Shown piece by piece: positions 1-11,517 of a stretch of 64,000 nucleotides of DNA. The notes beneath the pieces are model-generated. The model was not told the DNA's origin. It did not search any database and saw only the letters and a program-made list of their open reading frames with translations. The position numbers and the translations under genes are program-made. The stretch is from Pholiota molesta. Taxonomy: Eukaryota; Basidiomycota; Agaricomycetes; Agaricales; Strophariaceae. The stretch is taken from positions 202,932-266,931 of the forward strand of contig JACGCK010000059.1 of assembly GCA_014925825.1 (NCBI GenBank), given 5' to 3'. Each line of letters starts with the position of its first letter. Position 1 is the first letter of the stretch.

Positions 1-480
1 ATCATCATAAGTAATGGTTGATTAGCGACGAACGAATACACTCACCACATTCTCCAAGTACTAGGAATAGGATCGTGCCTGTTATCGCAATGTTCTTCTT
101 GCTAACTAATATTTTTTTGAATGAGCCCTCTGGCGTTGAAAAGAATTTCAAAAAATTACATCGCCACACTCGCATCGCGAAACAACTGGATTTGTTTTTA
201 GTTTACTCAGAGACTGTCGCTGAAGGTCAAGAACAAACATACCATTTTACGATCGTGCCGACTAGATTCTGCATCTAGGTAAGTAGAGGTGACATTGCAG
301 TTCAGGAGAATAAATTCTTACCCCCATGACAATCTGCAACTGTATAATACTCATTTAATTAAGCGGGCAATTGAATGAAGAAGGAACACATACAATTAAA
401 GTACTAGGTTATCACGGCATTAGTATCATCGTGTGACCTTAAAATTGAACGAGTTGGTGAACTTACAAGATGATTTTACC
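1..480. other. Intergenic, nothing recognised
   Basis: AT-rich sequence. Short open frames are present but none resembles a protein family or carries a coherent exon structure. No repeat or RNA gene was seen. Confidence 0.5.
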
Positions 481-499
481 GCTCACGAAAATTTGTGGT

Positions 500-900
500 C
501 GTGCATAATATCTATTCAGCTGCGACATTGAGCCATCTGAACGTATTGACAGCACGACGACGTACGTGACGGTATAATAGTATATTGAATAGCCAATGAA
601 AACCTGGTCAATTAATTCGAGCGACCTAGAGCCAGCCATTAATTGAGGCCAGGGACTTTCAACAATAAAGAAAGATCCATACCAAAGGAGCGCAACCTGT
701 AGTTCAACTCAGATTATAGACCATACGGAGATGTAAAAAGAACGCACCAAAGCCTTATATGCAAGTCGGTCGTTTGGGAAGCGCTGAAAGTAAACAATCA
801 CTTGGGTTGTCAAAACCCCAAAGACGACGCATGAAAAGTAGAAGCCGATGGAGGCTGCCCCAAGCGTGCCATGGAACGACATCGACTGCATTGACATGGC
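500..900 (-). pseudogene. Fragment of a DUF6534-type membrane protein
   Basis: The minus-strand frame from about 888 to 740 reads like the first transmembrane part of the DUF6534 family common in agaricomycetes: a hydrophobic stretch GTLGAASIGFYFSCVVFGV followed by VYFQRFPNDR-type residues (here IVYFQRFPNDRLAYKALV), the usual start of this seven-helix-like family. A GTGCGT donor follows the KALV residues. Further along the minus strand, near 620-560, a second piece (LELIDQVFIGYSIYYYTVT) resembles the next helix but does not join cleanly in phase, and no later helices or the cytoplasmic tail can be followed because stops appear. The usual protein is about 300-350 residues, so this is at best an N-terminal remnant. 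The family has no defined biochemical role. The family call rests on pattern memory of this motif, and the degraded state is what I see. Confidence 0.4.
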
Positions 901-2200
901 GAACGATGAGGCTGCGCGTCCGAGGACAACAGGTCGAGCAGGTCAGGATGGGGGAAGGGCACGATGTGTTCTGTTCCAGTTTCCATCTTACTGTCGCGAC
1001 CATATATCGGATGGTCGTTATCACACGCCGCGCGGACGCAATTATAACATGCTACAACATAAAATTTAGTGAGCACTGCATATGTACTTAGGCACATACT
1101 TGAAAGCCGAGCCAACAGTTACACTGTGGTTGACAAGGGTTGACACTAGTCTCCTTGCTTGGCATGTGCTTTTGCCGTATATAGTGAATGAGCAATGGGT
1201 AACACGGTGGATACCCCGTGGACGGTGGCACCGCCTCGTGCTCAATGACCGCGCTATAGATAGCAGAAATACGAATTTTTCTGATTCATTTTCGTTTGGA
1301 ATCCTTTCACTTACTTGTATAAGCGTCGCGAAAAATTGACGCCCGATCTTGCTCAACTATAGGCTTCAACGTTGCAACCTCAATTATGATTTATGTTGGA
1401 CAAATGCATCATGCATTCCGCCAAGTTCCGCCTGACCCCGCCTTTGATGTCGCTGCGGGACAAGATGAAAACCGGTTGTTATTTAATATAGATTGCGGAC
1501 CGGCAATTCCCAGGGCATCGGGATCTAAGTATCGGGGCGCTTCCGAGTCCTACTTATGTACACAAGAGGCAACGCGGTTTTTTCATGTACTCGAGTCTGC
1601 AGCATGCGCAAGGAACGTTATCTGGTGGCGCTCTCGAGTATTCTCTGAGTTGTTTCCATCGCACCTCGCGGGCAGTCCATCTTGTCTGAGTCTGATAACC
1701 GGCTCTTTCTGTGACTGTAGGTTCCAGGCGCTTGTTCTGAGAATAAAATATGATAGGATGTTGCTTTCTGTCATGATGGTCATTGAATCATTTGATTTAA
1801 GTAGACACAGACTTTAGTCTTCGGAAGCGTAGACGCTGATAGATTGAGGGTTCGCCGGTACCGCGACTGCGTTAGCGCCGAAGGAATGCAATCTGGCACG
1901 CGACTGCTAAAAGGCCGCGTGCATAACTAGTTTTTATGTTATATCATTGCATAGAACCACGCAGACGAGGTTTTCTATGTATCTCACCCAGCCAGACATC
2001 ACGAGAACTTGATATATTGCAGATGCCGCCAGCGTTTTGCGTGTCTTTAGCGGAGTCAAATCGGCCCGCGCCCCAAAGGCGGTCCTGTCGACGGTCCGCG
2101 TCATGCTGGCGCCTGTAGACAAAGCTGCCGTCCTCCAGCGTATGCACCTCATGACCGTAATAACAATCTGCGCGAGGGACGCTGGAGCCCAATATAACAG
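901..2200. other. Intergenic, nothing recognised
   Basis: Open frames on both strands around 1066-1356 and 1386-1817 have no recognisable domain, no supporting splice pattern and overlap on opposite strands. The last part serves as upstream region of the pectinesterase gene. Confidence 0.5.
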
Positions 2201-2206
2201 AGCCCC

Positions 2207-3601
2207 ATGCCATTGATGAAGTTCAAAGCAAAAGGTTTTCTGTCAAAGGCCATGTACCCTCCAAGTCCAAAGCGTTTCCTCGTAGCTTGTGCGATGGGGC
2301 TCGGCGCGCTACGAACGCTGGTAGCGGCAGAGAAACGAACGGAACCACCTCGTGGGGCGCTGTCCGTGCGCGCAGGCGCGCCCCCCGCGTCGGGTATGTT
2401 CGAGACCATAAACGGCGCGCTCGCGGCGTTGCCGAACGACCAATCAAGCCAGACACTATTCATCTATCCTGGGGTATACAACGAACAGGTCAACATAACA
2501 CGTCCTGGGCCGCTCACAGTGAGCTTGCATATTGAACAAGTAGCAACTGGCTTACCTATGTATTTCCTCCATCGAAGATCTACGGGTACACCACCGACAC
2601 CGCCACATACACGCATAACCAGGTCGTCATCTCCGCCGCGCTCGACCTCGTCCAAGCCGGCTCGGACGACGCCAGCGGCACCCTGCGCGTGCACAAAGAC
2701 AATTTCCAGATGTACAACGTGAACGTCACCAACACGTTCGGGCCTGGTTCGCAGGCCATCGCGATCAGCCAATACGGGAGCAAAGTCGGGCTGTATGCCT
2801 GTGCGTTCCTCGGGTACCAGGACACGCTGTACGCGAACCAGGGGACGCAGGTGTATTTAAGGAGTTATATTGAGGTGAGCTTTCGGCGTGCGGTGTTCAT
2901 TGGGCTAGTAGAGGATGCTGATGCGTGGAACTACTGCGCGAAGGGTGCGGTAGATTTTATATTTGGACGACACGGATTTGCTTACTTTGGCGGGAACACA
3001 ATCGCGTCCAAGGGGCCTGGTTGCATCACAGCCAGTGGGAGACAAACAACCGCGGATGGGAGCTGTTTGTCCCCTCCTCTTTTCTGCACCACGAACAAAG
3101 AACGTTGACTTGGTTTTTATCGAGCAGATGTTTTTAATCGTAATAAAATTATCCTCGCCCCAGACGCAGTAGCAGGCACGGCGGGAAATATATTTCTTGG
3201 ACGACCATGGGCAGGTCAGTCACCCTCATTTCACGCATCGCAGCTAATCTAATACTGCAGCGTCGTGTAAACAAGACTTCGCAAAGTGAGTATACACTCC
3301 GTACAAAATAGAATCAAGTTGCAGCGACTCACCCATTTCCGTCTCTCACAGCGTAATCTTCAAAAACACAGTAATCACCGCCCCGCTAAACCAGACAATA
3401 TGGTCCATATGGAACCCGGGCGATGAACGCACTGACAATGTCTTCTTCGCGGAATACAACAGCAGAGGTAGCGGACTGACTGACCCACAACGCCCTAGCT
3501 TCTCCACCTTACTGTCCAAATCCGAAGCGAGCGAATTCAATATCTCGAGTGCCGTTGGAAACGACTGGGCTACCTGGGTCGATCTTCACTATTTCGTCTA
3601 A
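2207..3601 (+). CDS. Pectin methylesterase (CE8), secreted
   Basis: Removes methyl esters from homogalacturonan in plant cell walls, outside the cell. Six exons (2207-2518, 2578-2874, 2944-3064, 3128-3214, 3276-3285, 3352-3601) give 358 residues, the usual length of fungal enzymes. After a hydrophobic leader (KRFLVACAMGLGALRTL) the beta-helix begins with SGMFETINGALAALP. Family active-site residues are all present: Q185-D186 in YQDTLY, D207 in GAVDFIFG, R269 and W271 in LGRPW. Exon 5 is only 10 nt long, and using it restores the family sequence around GRPWADFANVIFKN. The ATG at 2207 precedes the leader; an in-frame ATG at 2237 is also possible. FEN1 lies 0.5 kb downstream on the same strand and is functionally unrelated. 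No lesion was seen, so the enzyme should be active. Confidence 0.9.
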
Positions 3602-4024
3602 GGATGCGGGGTCGCGATTTGTTTCGATGGCATGTAGCATTAGCGGCAGATATCGTAGTAAATATGCAGAGACGCCGCCGGTCCTGTTCAGGAACACTAG
3701 CATATCGATTATTTCCAAATGAGAACTGTTCATATGAAAGTATATCAACTAATACAGAGAAAAAACATCGAAATTGTAATGAAATTCATACCTTCGACAT
3801 TGTCCCATAGATAGGCGTCTTTCCAGCTTATCAGTGTTCCGATTATCCAACCGGCGGTGGTTCCGCAGTTCGAAGAAGTTCAAATACCAGATGATAAAAT
3901 TATTATCCTTCGAGTTTCGCGTTATAGAAATTATTTTCGAATCCAAGAATTGAGATGCAATTTGCAAAGCATGTCCAAAGAATTGCGAGTGAGAAATCCA
4001 AGAGAAATCGACAAAAAGGAACAT
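3602..4024. other. Intergenic between pectinesterase and FEN1
   Basis: AT-rich spacer holding the pectinesterase 3' end and the distal FEN1 upstream region. No gene was seen. Confidence 0.5.
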
Positions 4025-4061
4025 ACGCGTGACATTGCGGTCTGTCACAGCCCAAACGCGT
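4025..4061 (+). promoter_or_regulatory. Two MluI cell-cycle boxes upstream of FEN1
   Basis: ACGCGT occurs at 4025-4030 and again at 4056-4061, 65-100 bp before the FEN1 start. In yeasts this hexamer is the MBF binding site that drives G1/S transcription of replication genes, including the FEN1 orthologue RAD27. Function here is inferred from motif, spacing and gene identity. Confidence 0.55.
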
Positions 4062-4080
4062 CAAGTATGTCACATTGCGT

Positions 4081-4122
4081 TCCAGACGACGACCTCGCAC
4101 TGCAATCCAGACGACGACCTCG
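4081..4122 (+). repeat. 17-bp direct repeat just before the FEN1 ATG
   Basis: TCCAGACGACGACCTCG occurs at 4081-4097 and 4106-4122, a 25-bp period ending four bases before the start codon. It looks like a recent short tandem duplication in the 5' leader. Confidence 0.85.
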
Positions 4123-4125
4123 ACG

Positions 4126-5930
4126 ATGGGTATCAAAGGTCTCACCGCACTCCTCTCTCAGCACGCCCCAAATGCTATCAAGGAGCACGACATCAAGACC
4201 CTCTTCGGGCGCAAGGTCGCCATCGACGCCTCCATGTCCATCTACCAGTTCCTCATCGCCGTGCGCCAGAAGGACGGCGAGATGCTGCAGAACGACGCCG
4301 GCGAGACGACGAGCCATCTCATGGGCTTCTTCTACCGCACCATTCGGATAGTGGAGAATGGTATCAAGCCGGCGTATGTCTTTGATGGGAAGCCGCCGGA
4401 GATGAAGAAGGGAGTGGTGAGTTGCGCTGCGCCACTTGTGTGTTTGGGATAGCTTTTTAACGCGACGCGCGGTAGCTGTCAAAACGTTTCGAAAAGCGCG
4501 AGGAAGCCAAAGCCGACGGCGAAGAGGCTAAGGAAACAGGAACGGCGGAGGACCTGGATCGGTTTTCGCGTCGAACAGTCAAAGTGACGCGGGAGCACAA
4601 TGAAGAATGTCGTCGGCTGCTGAGACTGATGGGCATTCCCGTGGTCATTGTAAGTATCCATTCTATCTTCTTACTGTGGTGCTTGACGAATTTGTCTGCC
4701 AGGCTCCTTCAGAAGCAGAGGCTCAATGTGCGGAACTCGCTCGTGGAGGAAAGGCAAGTCTCATAATGGATGTTCCTTCTACTGTTATTAAGAAAGTGCA
4801 GGTATACGCCGCAGGCTCGGAGGATATGGATACCCTCACTTTCAACGCACCAATTCTGTTCAGGCATCTTACTTTCTCCGAGGCAAAAAAACAACCCATC
4901 AGCGAGATTAACCTCAAAGCTGCGCTTGCCGGCCTCGACATGACGATGAGCCAAGTACGTTTGTTGAGGGTTTTTAATCCGCATTACCTGACCTGAAATA
5001 CAGTTCACCGACCTCTGCATCCTGCTTGGCTGCGACTACCTGGAACCTATCAGGGGCGTAGGCCCCAAGTCTGCGCTCAAACTCATCAAAGAGTATGGTG
5101 ACCTCGACTCCGTCCTCGAACACCTTCGCGAGAAGTGCGTGTCTTCATTATTATTCTCACTAGTTTTTGACACATGATTTCCAGGACGGAAAGCAAACGC
5201 GCAGCGGCCGCAGCCGTCGTCGATTCCGAGGAGGAAGAAGCACCCTCAGAGGCGGACGAGCCAGCAGCAACGTCCGACATCGAGCGCCCAGATGTAGACG
5301 AGGATGAGGAAGGGACGAAGGAGCCAGCAGAAGAGACTCCGAAGAAAAAGAAAGCCAAGACGACCAAGGGAAAGGCGAAGGGCAAGGGCAAAGGAGGAAT
5401 CCAAGTGCCTCCAGAGTGGCCTTGGAAGGAGGCGAAGAAAATATTCCAGCAGCCTGATGTGTTGCCCGCTGATGAGGTTGAGGTGCGTTGATCACATCAT
5501 ATTTGTATGGTTGGTTTTTGACGTAAATCTCCTTGCAGCTCGAGTGGAAAAATCCAGATGTTGAAGGCCTAGTCGACTTCCTGGTAAAGGAAAAAGGATT
5601 CAAGTACGCTCTCCGCATTCTCTTTATCTACAACTTAATGTCTAACTGTGTACAGCGAGGATCGCGTACGGAAGGGTGCTGAGAAGCTGCAGAAGTTCCT
5701 CAATAGCAAACAGCAAGGCCGTCTCGACGGGTTCTTCACCGTGAAGCCCAAGGAAAAGGCCCCACCGCCACCAGCGAAAGGCAAGAACGGGAAGGCGGAT
5801 GCTAATGGCAAAGGAACAAAGCGAAAGGTTTGTTTCATCCCCCTCTCTTCCTGTTCTGCTCGTTCTGAATATTCTGACATAGGGCGACGAAAAAGCGGAG
5901 AGCAGTACCAAGAAACCTAGAAAGAAGTGA
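4126..5930 (+). CDS. FEN1: Flap endonuclease 1
   Basis: Structure-specific 5' nuclease that trims flaps in Okazaki fragment maturation and long-patch base excision repair in the nucleus. Nine exons (4126-4416, 4476-4649, 4703-4753, 4802-4954, 5004-5134, 5185-5482, 5539-5603, 5656-5827, 5883-5930) encode 460 residues. It starts with the invariant [10 protein letters not shown]. The XPG-N metal site [14 protein letters not shown], the XPG-I block [12 protein letters not shown] with [10 protein letters not shown], and the helix-hairpin-helix [20 protein letters not shown] are intact. A PCNA-binding box Q408-x-x-L411-x-x-F414-F415 (QGRLDGFF) lies near the basic C-terminus. About 75 acidic then lysine-rich residues are inserted before PPEWPW; animal FEN1 lacks them. 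The third intron (4754-4801) has a GC donor. Two MCB boxes upstream fit S-phase expression. Confidence 0.96.
4754..4801 (+). other. FEN1: GC-AG intron in FEN1
   Basis: The junction AAG|GCAAGT...CAG must be removed to join ARGGK to [10 protein letters not shown]. It is 48 nt and in frame, so retention would only insert 16 residues in a normally invariant block. Confidence 0.8.
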
Positions 5931-6811
5931 TGTCAATTATATCCCTTCGCTCTCGTTCTTCCTTTTGGGGCGTCGATGTGGTAGCGGTGCGCTGTGTTGT
6001 TTTATCATCTTTATTGTGTATCATACTTGTGATCTTGCTTTCCGATTTGTTGATTGTTTTCGCTTTGGTTTTCAATCTATCATTTATTATCGCCGATTTT
6101 CCTTTTGCATGATATCTTCACTGGAGAAAATCGAACCGCTATTCCCATGGGATATCCATACTTTCAAAGGTAAAAATCACCTTTCCACGTACGTAGGTGA
6201 GTCATGGCGATCCCATCGTGTTGATCCACAGCGCAAATTTCTACTTACAACTCTACTACATCTAGATGGCTCAAGGCTCCAAACATGGTGTTCGAGTCGG
6301 TACATGACACTGGGGGGCAACTGGGGGGCCATTTTTGCTGGGCACGAAAGATCAGAGGACCTCGTGCAAGTCAAGTTATGCATAAGTCTCATGATCACCG
6401 TGCGGTCGTGTTTTACTCGCTGGTCCCTCTTCATGGCCCGTTTCTTGACTCGCGTTGTTGAATTTGATTTTCTCCATGACTCGAACGGGCGAAAACGAGG
6501 CGCCAAGATGCCACTAATTGCTATTAATAGACAGATGCATGGCTGGGATCTGCATCACACCACCGCTATCTATGTTCACACCGAGTCAGTCGAATCATAG
6601 AGTAAGCGCACCGCTCGTAACTAGATCTGACATTGACATTAAATCGGCAGATGCAAGTGTGTGTAAATTGAATTGACTAGAAACTATATAAAGGATTTGA
6701 TATCGCCTCAGTATGTCCAATTCCTTCTCTTTCAAAGTTCCACCACTGCCCTGACAACACGACTCCTAAGCCTCGTGTGCACTGTTTTCCGTCTCTTGAC
6801 AATACTCGACG
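5931..6811. other. FEN1 3' region and F-box upstream region
   Basis: T-rich FEN1 3' end, then a region with one long frame (5965-6600) lacking any domain or splice structure. A TATA-like TATATAAAG near 6685 and pyrimidine-rich sequence before 6812 suit the promoter of the next gene. Confidence 0.5.
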
Positions 6812-9570
6812 ATGAGACCCCATATGCCTACCAGCGCAGGTAGTTCTTCGTCTTCAGAGGACGTTGAAGTTCAGGCGCACGATTCAGGTTAGCACTACAC
6901 CCATCTTTGGATCCACTTTGAAGTCAGAACAATTTGCACTGCCGCCCCTATAGATATTGAACGTCATGATCCCCAGAGGAGGCCCCCTACAAAAAGGACT
7001 AGAGTGTCTACTTCGCCCCAATCTCGAGTGAAGCCCGCTCAGCCAAAGAAAGCTACCCGACAACCAAAGAAGACCCTCAGTCTTCTGCCGACGATGCCTC
7101 TCGATATCATATTTGAGGCATGGATTTCTGAATGTTACATGTGTGCTTATCAGGCTAATGATAACTCCATTATAAACTTCGTGCAGATTCTAGGATTTCT
7201 CGCACCCAGAGATCTACTCACAATGGCGAAGACCAATACATTATTCAGGAGGACGTTGCTATCCTCGCAGGCAACCACTGTTTGGAAGTCATCCAGGGAG
7301 CGGGTCGGGGGACCAGCTTGTCCAAGCGATTTCAATGAAGTGGAGTGGGCATTGCTGCTCTTTGGAATTGTCTGTCAGGTAAGTATGAGCATGCCTATCA
7401 CTGTCGACATATCGGTGGTCTAAATCCACGGACAATGCTGAATGATCTTTGATGTGTTTCTATCATTCTAGAGCTGTGGCACTCCTCACATCCGCAAAAT
7501 AGACTTCTCTATCAGACGTCGCGTCTGCGCGTCATGCAAGAAGAAAGGGTATGCCCTTCTACCTATTATCTTCGAGGAATTTCTCTCAGATATAACTAGT
7601 GTCCTGGCGAAGTCGAGGTTCAAGACACGTTTTTCCGGAGAAGATAACTCTGTTCTTGAACTGCTTCCTTCTACGAGTGGTGCGTTTTCTAACTATCCCG
7701 AGGGGCAGGATCTACCCAAGTCCCAAACCATAGCAATTGTATACTTACGCTTTGCAGACAACGGAGACTCAATGTACTCCTTCCAATCGAAACGCGGATG
7801 CAACTATTACTGGATTGCAGACATTGACAACATGCTCCGCCGCCTAAGCGTGCTCCAGGCTAACATTATGAGAGGTCTTCCAAACGCAGCAGAGAACCTC
7901 GAGACTTTCAAAGCGGAACGGAAGCAGCTTGTGAAGAATATCAAAGATGTGAGGCTCAGACACCTGAGCTTTAGAAGCATTGAATTTGGTTTCGCTAATT
8001 CGACTGCATATCTAGGATGTACCCCGATTAAACGCATGGAAGCACAAAGTTGCTGGACAGCGCATACAAGACATTTACAATACCAAGGAGAAGCGCAAAA
8101 GAGAGTAAGTCTTCTTCTGTGAACTAGGATACGTGTAGGATGGCTTATAATATTTTCTCCCAGCATACTTGATAGGATGATGCAATTGGGATACTTGAGG
8201 GAGGAATTGACAACCGTCGAGCTGGATCCCGAATGCCGAAAATCCACTGAGCTCACTGAGCGCAGTAAGTCTATTCCTAATATTTTCCGCTGCATATCTG
8301 GAAAGTTAACACATCCGTTCCAGTCTGGCAACGCATCCGCCCCGACCTCGAAGCAAAAGCCTCAACAGCTCGCGAAATCCGTCTCATTAGAGAGCGCGAA
8401 TCTCTCTTCATGCAGCGCCGCAGAATCGTAGCATTCTGCTACGACGCCTACAAAACTACGCTTCTCCCATCGCAATGGACATATCTCCCGCGCGTTCTGG
8501 ATATCTGTAATTTCGAGTGCTTCAAGACACTCATTGAGGCAGACGTCGACGTGGACCTCGGGCCGGAGGATTTTTCGCGGTGTATGGAGATGCTGCCGGA
8601 GCTTTTGGCGACGAGAATGGAAGAGTTGAGGACGTCGTTGCGAGAAATTATGCGCGCCACCATTAATTTCGCTACTTCTGCTTCAACCTCAACACCGGCG
8701 ACCCCACCTGATAACCTTACTCCCGATGCGGACCTATTGGATCTGGCCACCGCAACCTTTTACTGCCAAAGAGAATGCTGGAGACACAGAGGCACCCACA
8801 GCGCACGTCTGGCCATTGGCTGGAACACCATCGCCACACATCACTGTGACTATGAAGACGAAGGCGTCGGCGTTGTGATACGGTCCGAGCCATATCTCCC
8901 CAACACGCTGGGTGAAGCCGATGTCGAGTCTCAGAGGCCTCGGTTCCTTTTCAACACGAAAGCTGCCATCGTCGCACAGGATCTGGTACGATGCGCTGGA
9001 CTCGGCGAGAATGCGTTGGCCTCTGAGATGGATGCGAAGAATCTGAGGTTTGACTGTAAACTATGTGGGATTAAGCAGGGATCGAGTATGCATTACAGAG
9101 TTGGCTTTGGATGGCGCGACGCGGTGAGTAATGTCCGAATAAATGACCTACTCGCGAAGTCGAAAACAAATATTGTCCAGGTATACCATACAACCAACGT
9201 TCATTCCAAAAACATATCAAGTCCCTTTGATGGTTGGAAGGTCCTTCCAGAAGAAGAAACGGCCAAGGTGATGGAGAGAGAACGAGAGGATACGAAGTGG
9301 CGCTGCGCATTTTACACGTGCAATCACTGCTCGACCTACTTGAACACCAAAGGCGTAGAGGAGGAAGTAAAAGTCCATGTGCAGACTATGTGGGTGTTTA
9401 CTTTGTTTGTTCAGGATCTTTTAGTTGAACTTTTTCTCATGAATAGGCATGGGATTGAAGATCCCCTGAATCCCGATGATTATTTCTACTTCGAGCGATA
9501 CAGATTGCTACTTGACGATAAAAGCAGATGGTATGCTGTTCCAGCGCCAGATACCTTGAACGAACCTTGA
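6812..9570 (+). CDS. F-box domain protein with Cys-rich core
   Basis: Likely substrate adaptor of an SCF ubiquitin ligase; F-box proteins of this layout form a very large, fast-evolving family in agaricomycetes. Eleven exons (6812-6887, 6954-7117, 7187-7378, 7472-7548, 7600-7679, 7758-7948, 8016-8104, 8164-8264, 8324-9123, 9181-9389, 9447-9570) sum to 700 residues with consistent phases. A basic, Ser-rich N-terminus leads into the F-box LPTMPLDIIFE/ILGFLAPRDLLTMAKT. A cysteine pair CQSCG...RRVCASCKK follows and may bind zinc. The middle is helical (MLRRLSVLQANIM), the C-terminal half has more cysteines (FDCKLCG, CNHCSTYL). The intron interrupting the F-box has a GC donor (7118-7186). The substrate cannot be told from sequence. 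Several introns are in frame, so alternative isoforms are possible. Confidence 0.8.
7118..7186 (+). other. GC-AG intron inside the F-box
   Basis: GAG|GCATGG...GTGCAG, 69 nt and in frame. Removing it yields the standard F-box sequence DIIFEILGFLAPRDLL; keeping it would break the motif with 23 residues. A CTAAT branch-like site lies inside. The donor is a weaker match than those of FEN1 and the PPPDE gene. Confidence 0.65.
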
Positions 9571-9894
9571 ATTATCGTTCAGCATATTTAAACACTTAAA
9601 CATATCTTCTTGGAACATTTGGACAGTAGCATCGAGGGAAAATGCCAATAAATTTCACATCTTGAATTGGATATCTGACTAGGATATATTATAGTACATA
9701 CTTTACCAGCCTATGGTGTTCATTCTGTATAGAAAATAAAATGCGCGATAATATTCGTCAGCGCTAAATATTCTGCGAACTTTTTTTAAGCATCTACGCA
9801 TTACCGTCGGCGTATAACTTACAATTTATGGTAGCTAGCGTCTTCAAGTATATGTATATTGCGGCTTGGGCTCCCTCTATAAACATTGAGACAT
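9571..9894. other. Convergent 3' spacer
   Basis: AT-rich gap between the F-box gene and the first minus-strand GST. It contains the 3' flank block shared by the GST copies (minus strand about 9880-9820). Confidence 0.5.
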
Positions 9895-10680
9895 TTAAAC
9901 AACATCCTCATACTCTTTCAAATTATCGAGGAGTCCCTTCCATCTTCCCCCGTGCCACGAACTTATATCCTTCCATTTCTGGCCATCTTCTCCGAAAGCG
10001 GTTCGCATCCAAATGAAGTAACCCGCAACAGAAAAATCTGCCCAGGATATGGTGTCTCCCAGCAAGTACGGACCATCAGTCTTCGCATACCATGCGTCGA
10101 CTTTGCCCAGGTCTTCCTTAAACTTTCCCCACTGCTCCGCAGCGGCATCGCCTTTCGGTAGGAGGTCCTCAAGGGTCTTGCCGAACCAGGCCTCCCGCGT
10201 TTGGCGGAATAAAGCTGCACCACGAGGGGTGAGCAGCGGGCGGACGTTAGGAATGATGAAGGTCCATAGCGCAGAAAGATTTGCCGCAAAAGCATCGCCG
10301 AACGGCCATTGTGCACCAATCGTGTTGTTTGGGAAAAGGCTGGGTGTAGAGGGATATGTCTTCTCCAAGTATTCGGCAATCAATAGTGAATCCGAAAGGT
10401 ACACTCCCGTGGACGGGTCGTGAATGGCAGGAAGTGTATATTCAGGGGAATCAGTGGAAGTAGGTGCAATACCAAACTTCAAGCAGTGACTTTCGATGTC
10501 TGGGAGTTCGATCCATTCAGTGTTGTAGGCAAGGCGCTTGTAGTTAAGACAGTATCTGGTGCTAATTATTGGCGCCAATAACGCGGAGGCCTTATGACAG
10601 GCTTACCTTGCTTTCCATGTGCTTGGAGAGAACGCATTTCCTGGGACTGCCGGCGCAATATCATAGAAGATAATGGTCAT
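9895..10680 (-). CDS. Etherase-like glutathione S-transferase, copy 1
   Basis: Two exons (10680-10607 and 10555-9895) encode 244 residues. The first exon carries the thioredoxin-fold start MTIIFYDIAPAV and the FSPSTWKAR segment; the second continues YCLNYKRL, then the glutathione-binding part (TLPAIHDPSTGVYLSDSLLI) and the all-helical C-terminal domain ending in WHGGRWKGLLDNLKEYEDVV. This matches the basidiomycete GST class related to bacterial LigE beta-etherases (GTE), cytosolic enzymes thought to act on lignin- or wood-derived aromatics. The intron falls at exactly the same codon (AG|A of the Arg before YCLN) in all four copies here, so they are tandem paralogues. The frame is intact. The substrate is not predictable. 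Confidence 0.9.
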
Positions 10681-11517
10681 GCTGTAGAACGATTTTCTTT
10701 TCAGAACGTAGGAATGTGAAGTCAACTGGAATTCTTAGCCTCAACTTGGCCTCGTTTTAAGCATTCGAATCTCTATTGGTAAGCCTTTAGCAAGCTTGAA
10801 CGCGATAAAATTTATAAGCCAGAAAGGATTCCAGAAAGGATTCATAATCTCATATGATGAAATTTGATCGGTCCCACACGGTGTACACCTGCTAGTAGCG
10901 AGGCCAATAATAAAGTCGGTGAAACGTGTGATGACCTGTGATGGAAGTAAGTATTTGAGCCGTGCCATGTACGGTCACAACTTACTCATGCTACATGCAA
11001 ATATGACGCGTTGGCCAACAATAGGCGCCTGATGCTTCCCTATAAATAGCCAAATCACGTGTCCTAGACGCTGGAGTTCGCTCTTCAGTCTAATTGTCAT
11101 TGTTTTCCCTCGCCAAATTTTTGGGATCTATGCAAAACTGAGGGGGTTCCTCTAATTGAAGTAAAGGAGTGGTCAAAAGGCGAATGTTTGTCTCTTTCGG
11201 CACTGGGAGCTTTGCGGCCTGCTTCAAAGTGAAGCCATTTTTCTTGAGCGCAGTAGCTGGGTTAAACGATATAGATACAAATTTCTTGGGGGCTTCATTC
11301 AGAGTTTACATCCATACTTTATTTGATTTCAAACGAGTTGATTGCACTTACTTATTAAAAAGAGAATGCAAGCTGCAGTCCCATAGACTCTGTCAGATGT
11401 CCCCAACCACGGCCTTGGCTCCTCCAATGAAGAAGAGCGGGCTCTTTTAACTTTTGAATAAGTATATCGTTGTGATTTTATGCAATGCCATTTATAGCAG
11501 CTACAATTATTGCACAT
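10681..11517. other. Upstream region of GST copy 1 and 3' flank of copy 2
   Basis: About 10681-10960 is the copy 1 promoter and resembles the copy 2 promoter at 12317-12720. Minus-strand 11150-11025 contains GACACGTGATTTGGCTATTT, which recurs inverted near 18135. The 3' flank block of copy 2 lies at 11390-11460. No independent gene is supported. Confidence 0.5.

Noticed and set aside
11169..11450. 93-codon plus-strand frame ending SPTTALAPPMKK
   Set aside because: It covers the GST 3' flank block shared among copies; only the last part is similar and the frame is not conserved upstream.
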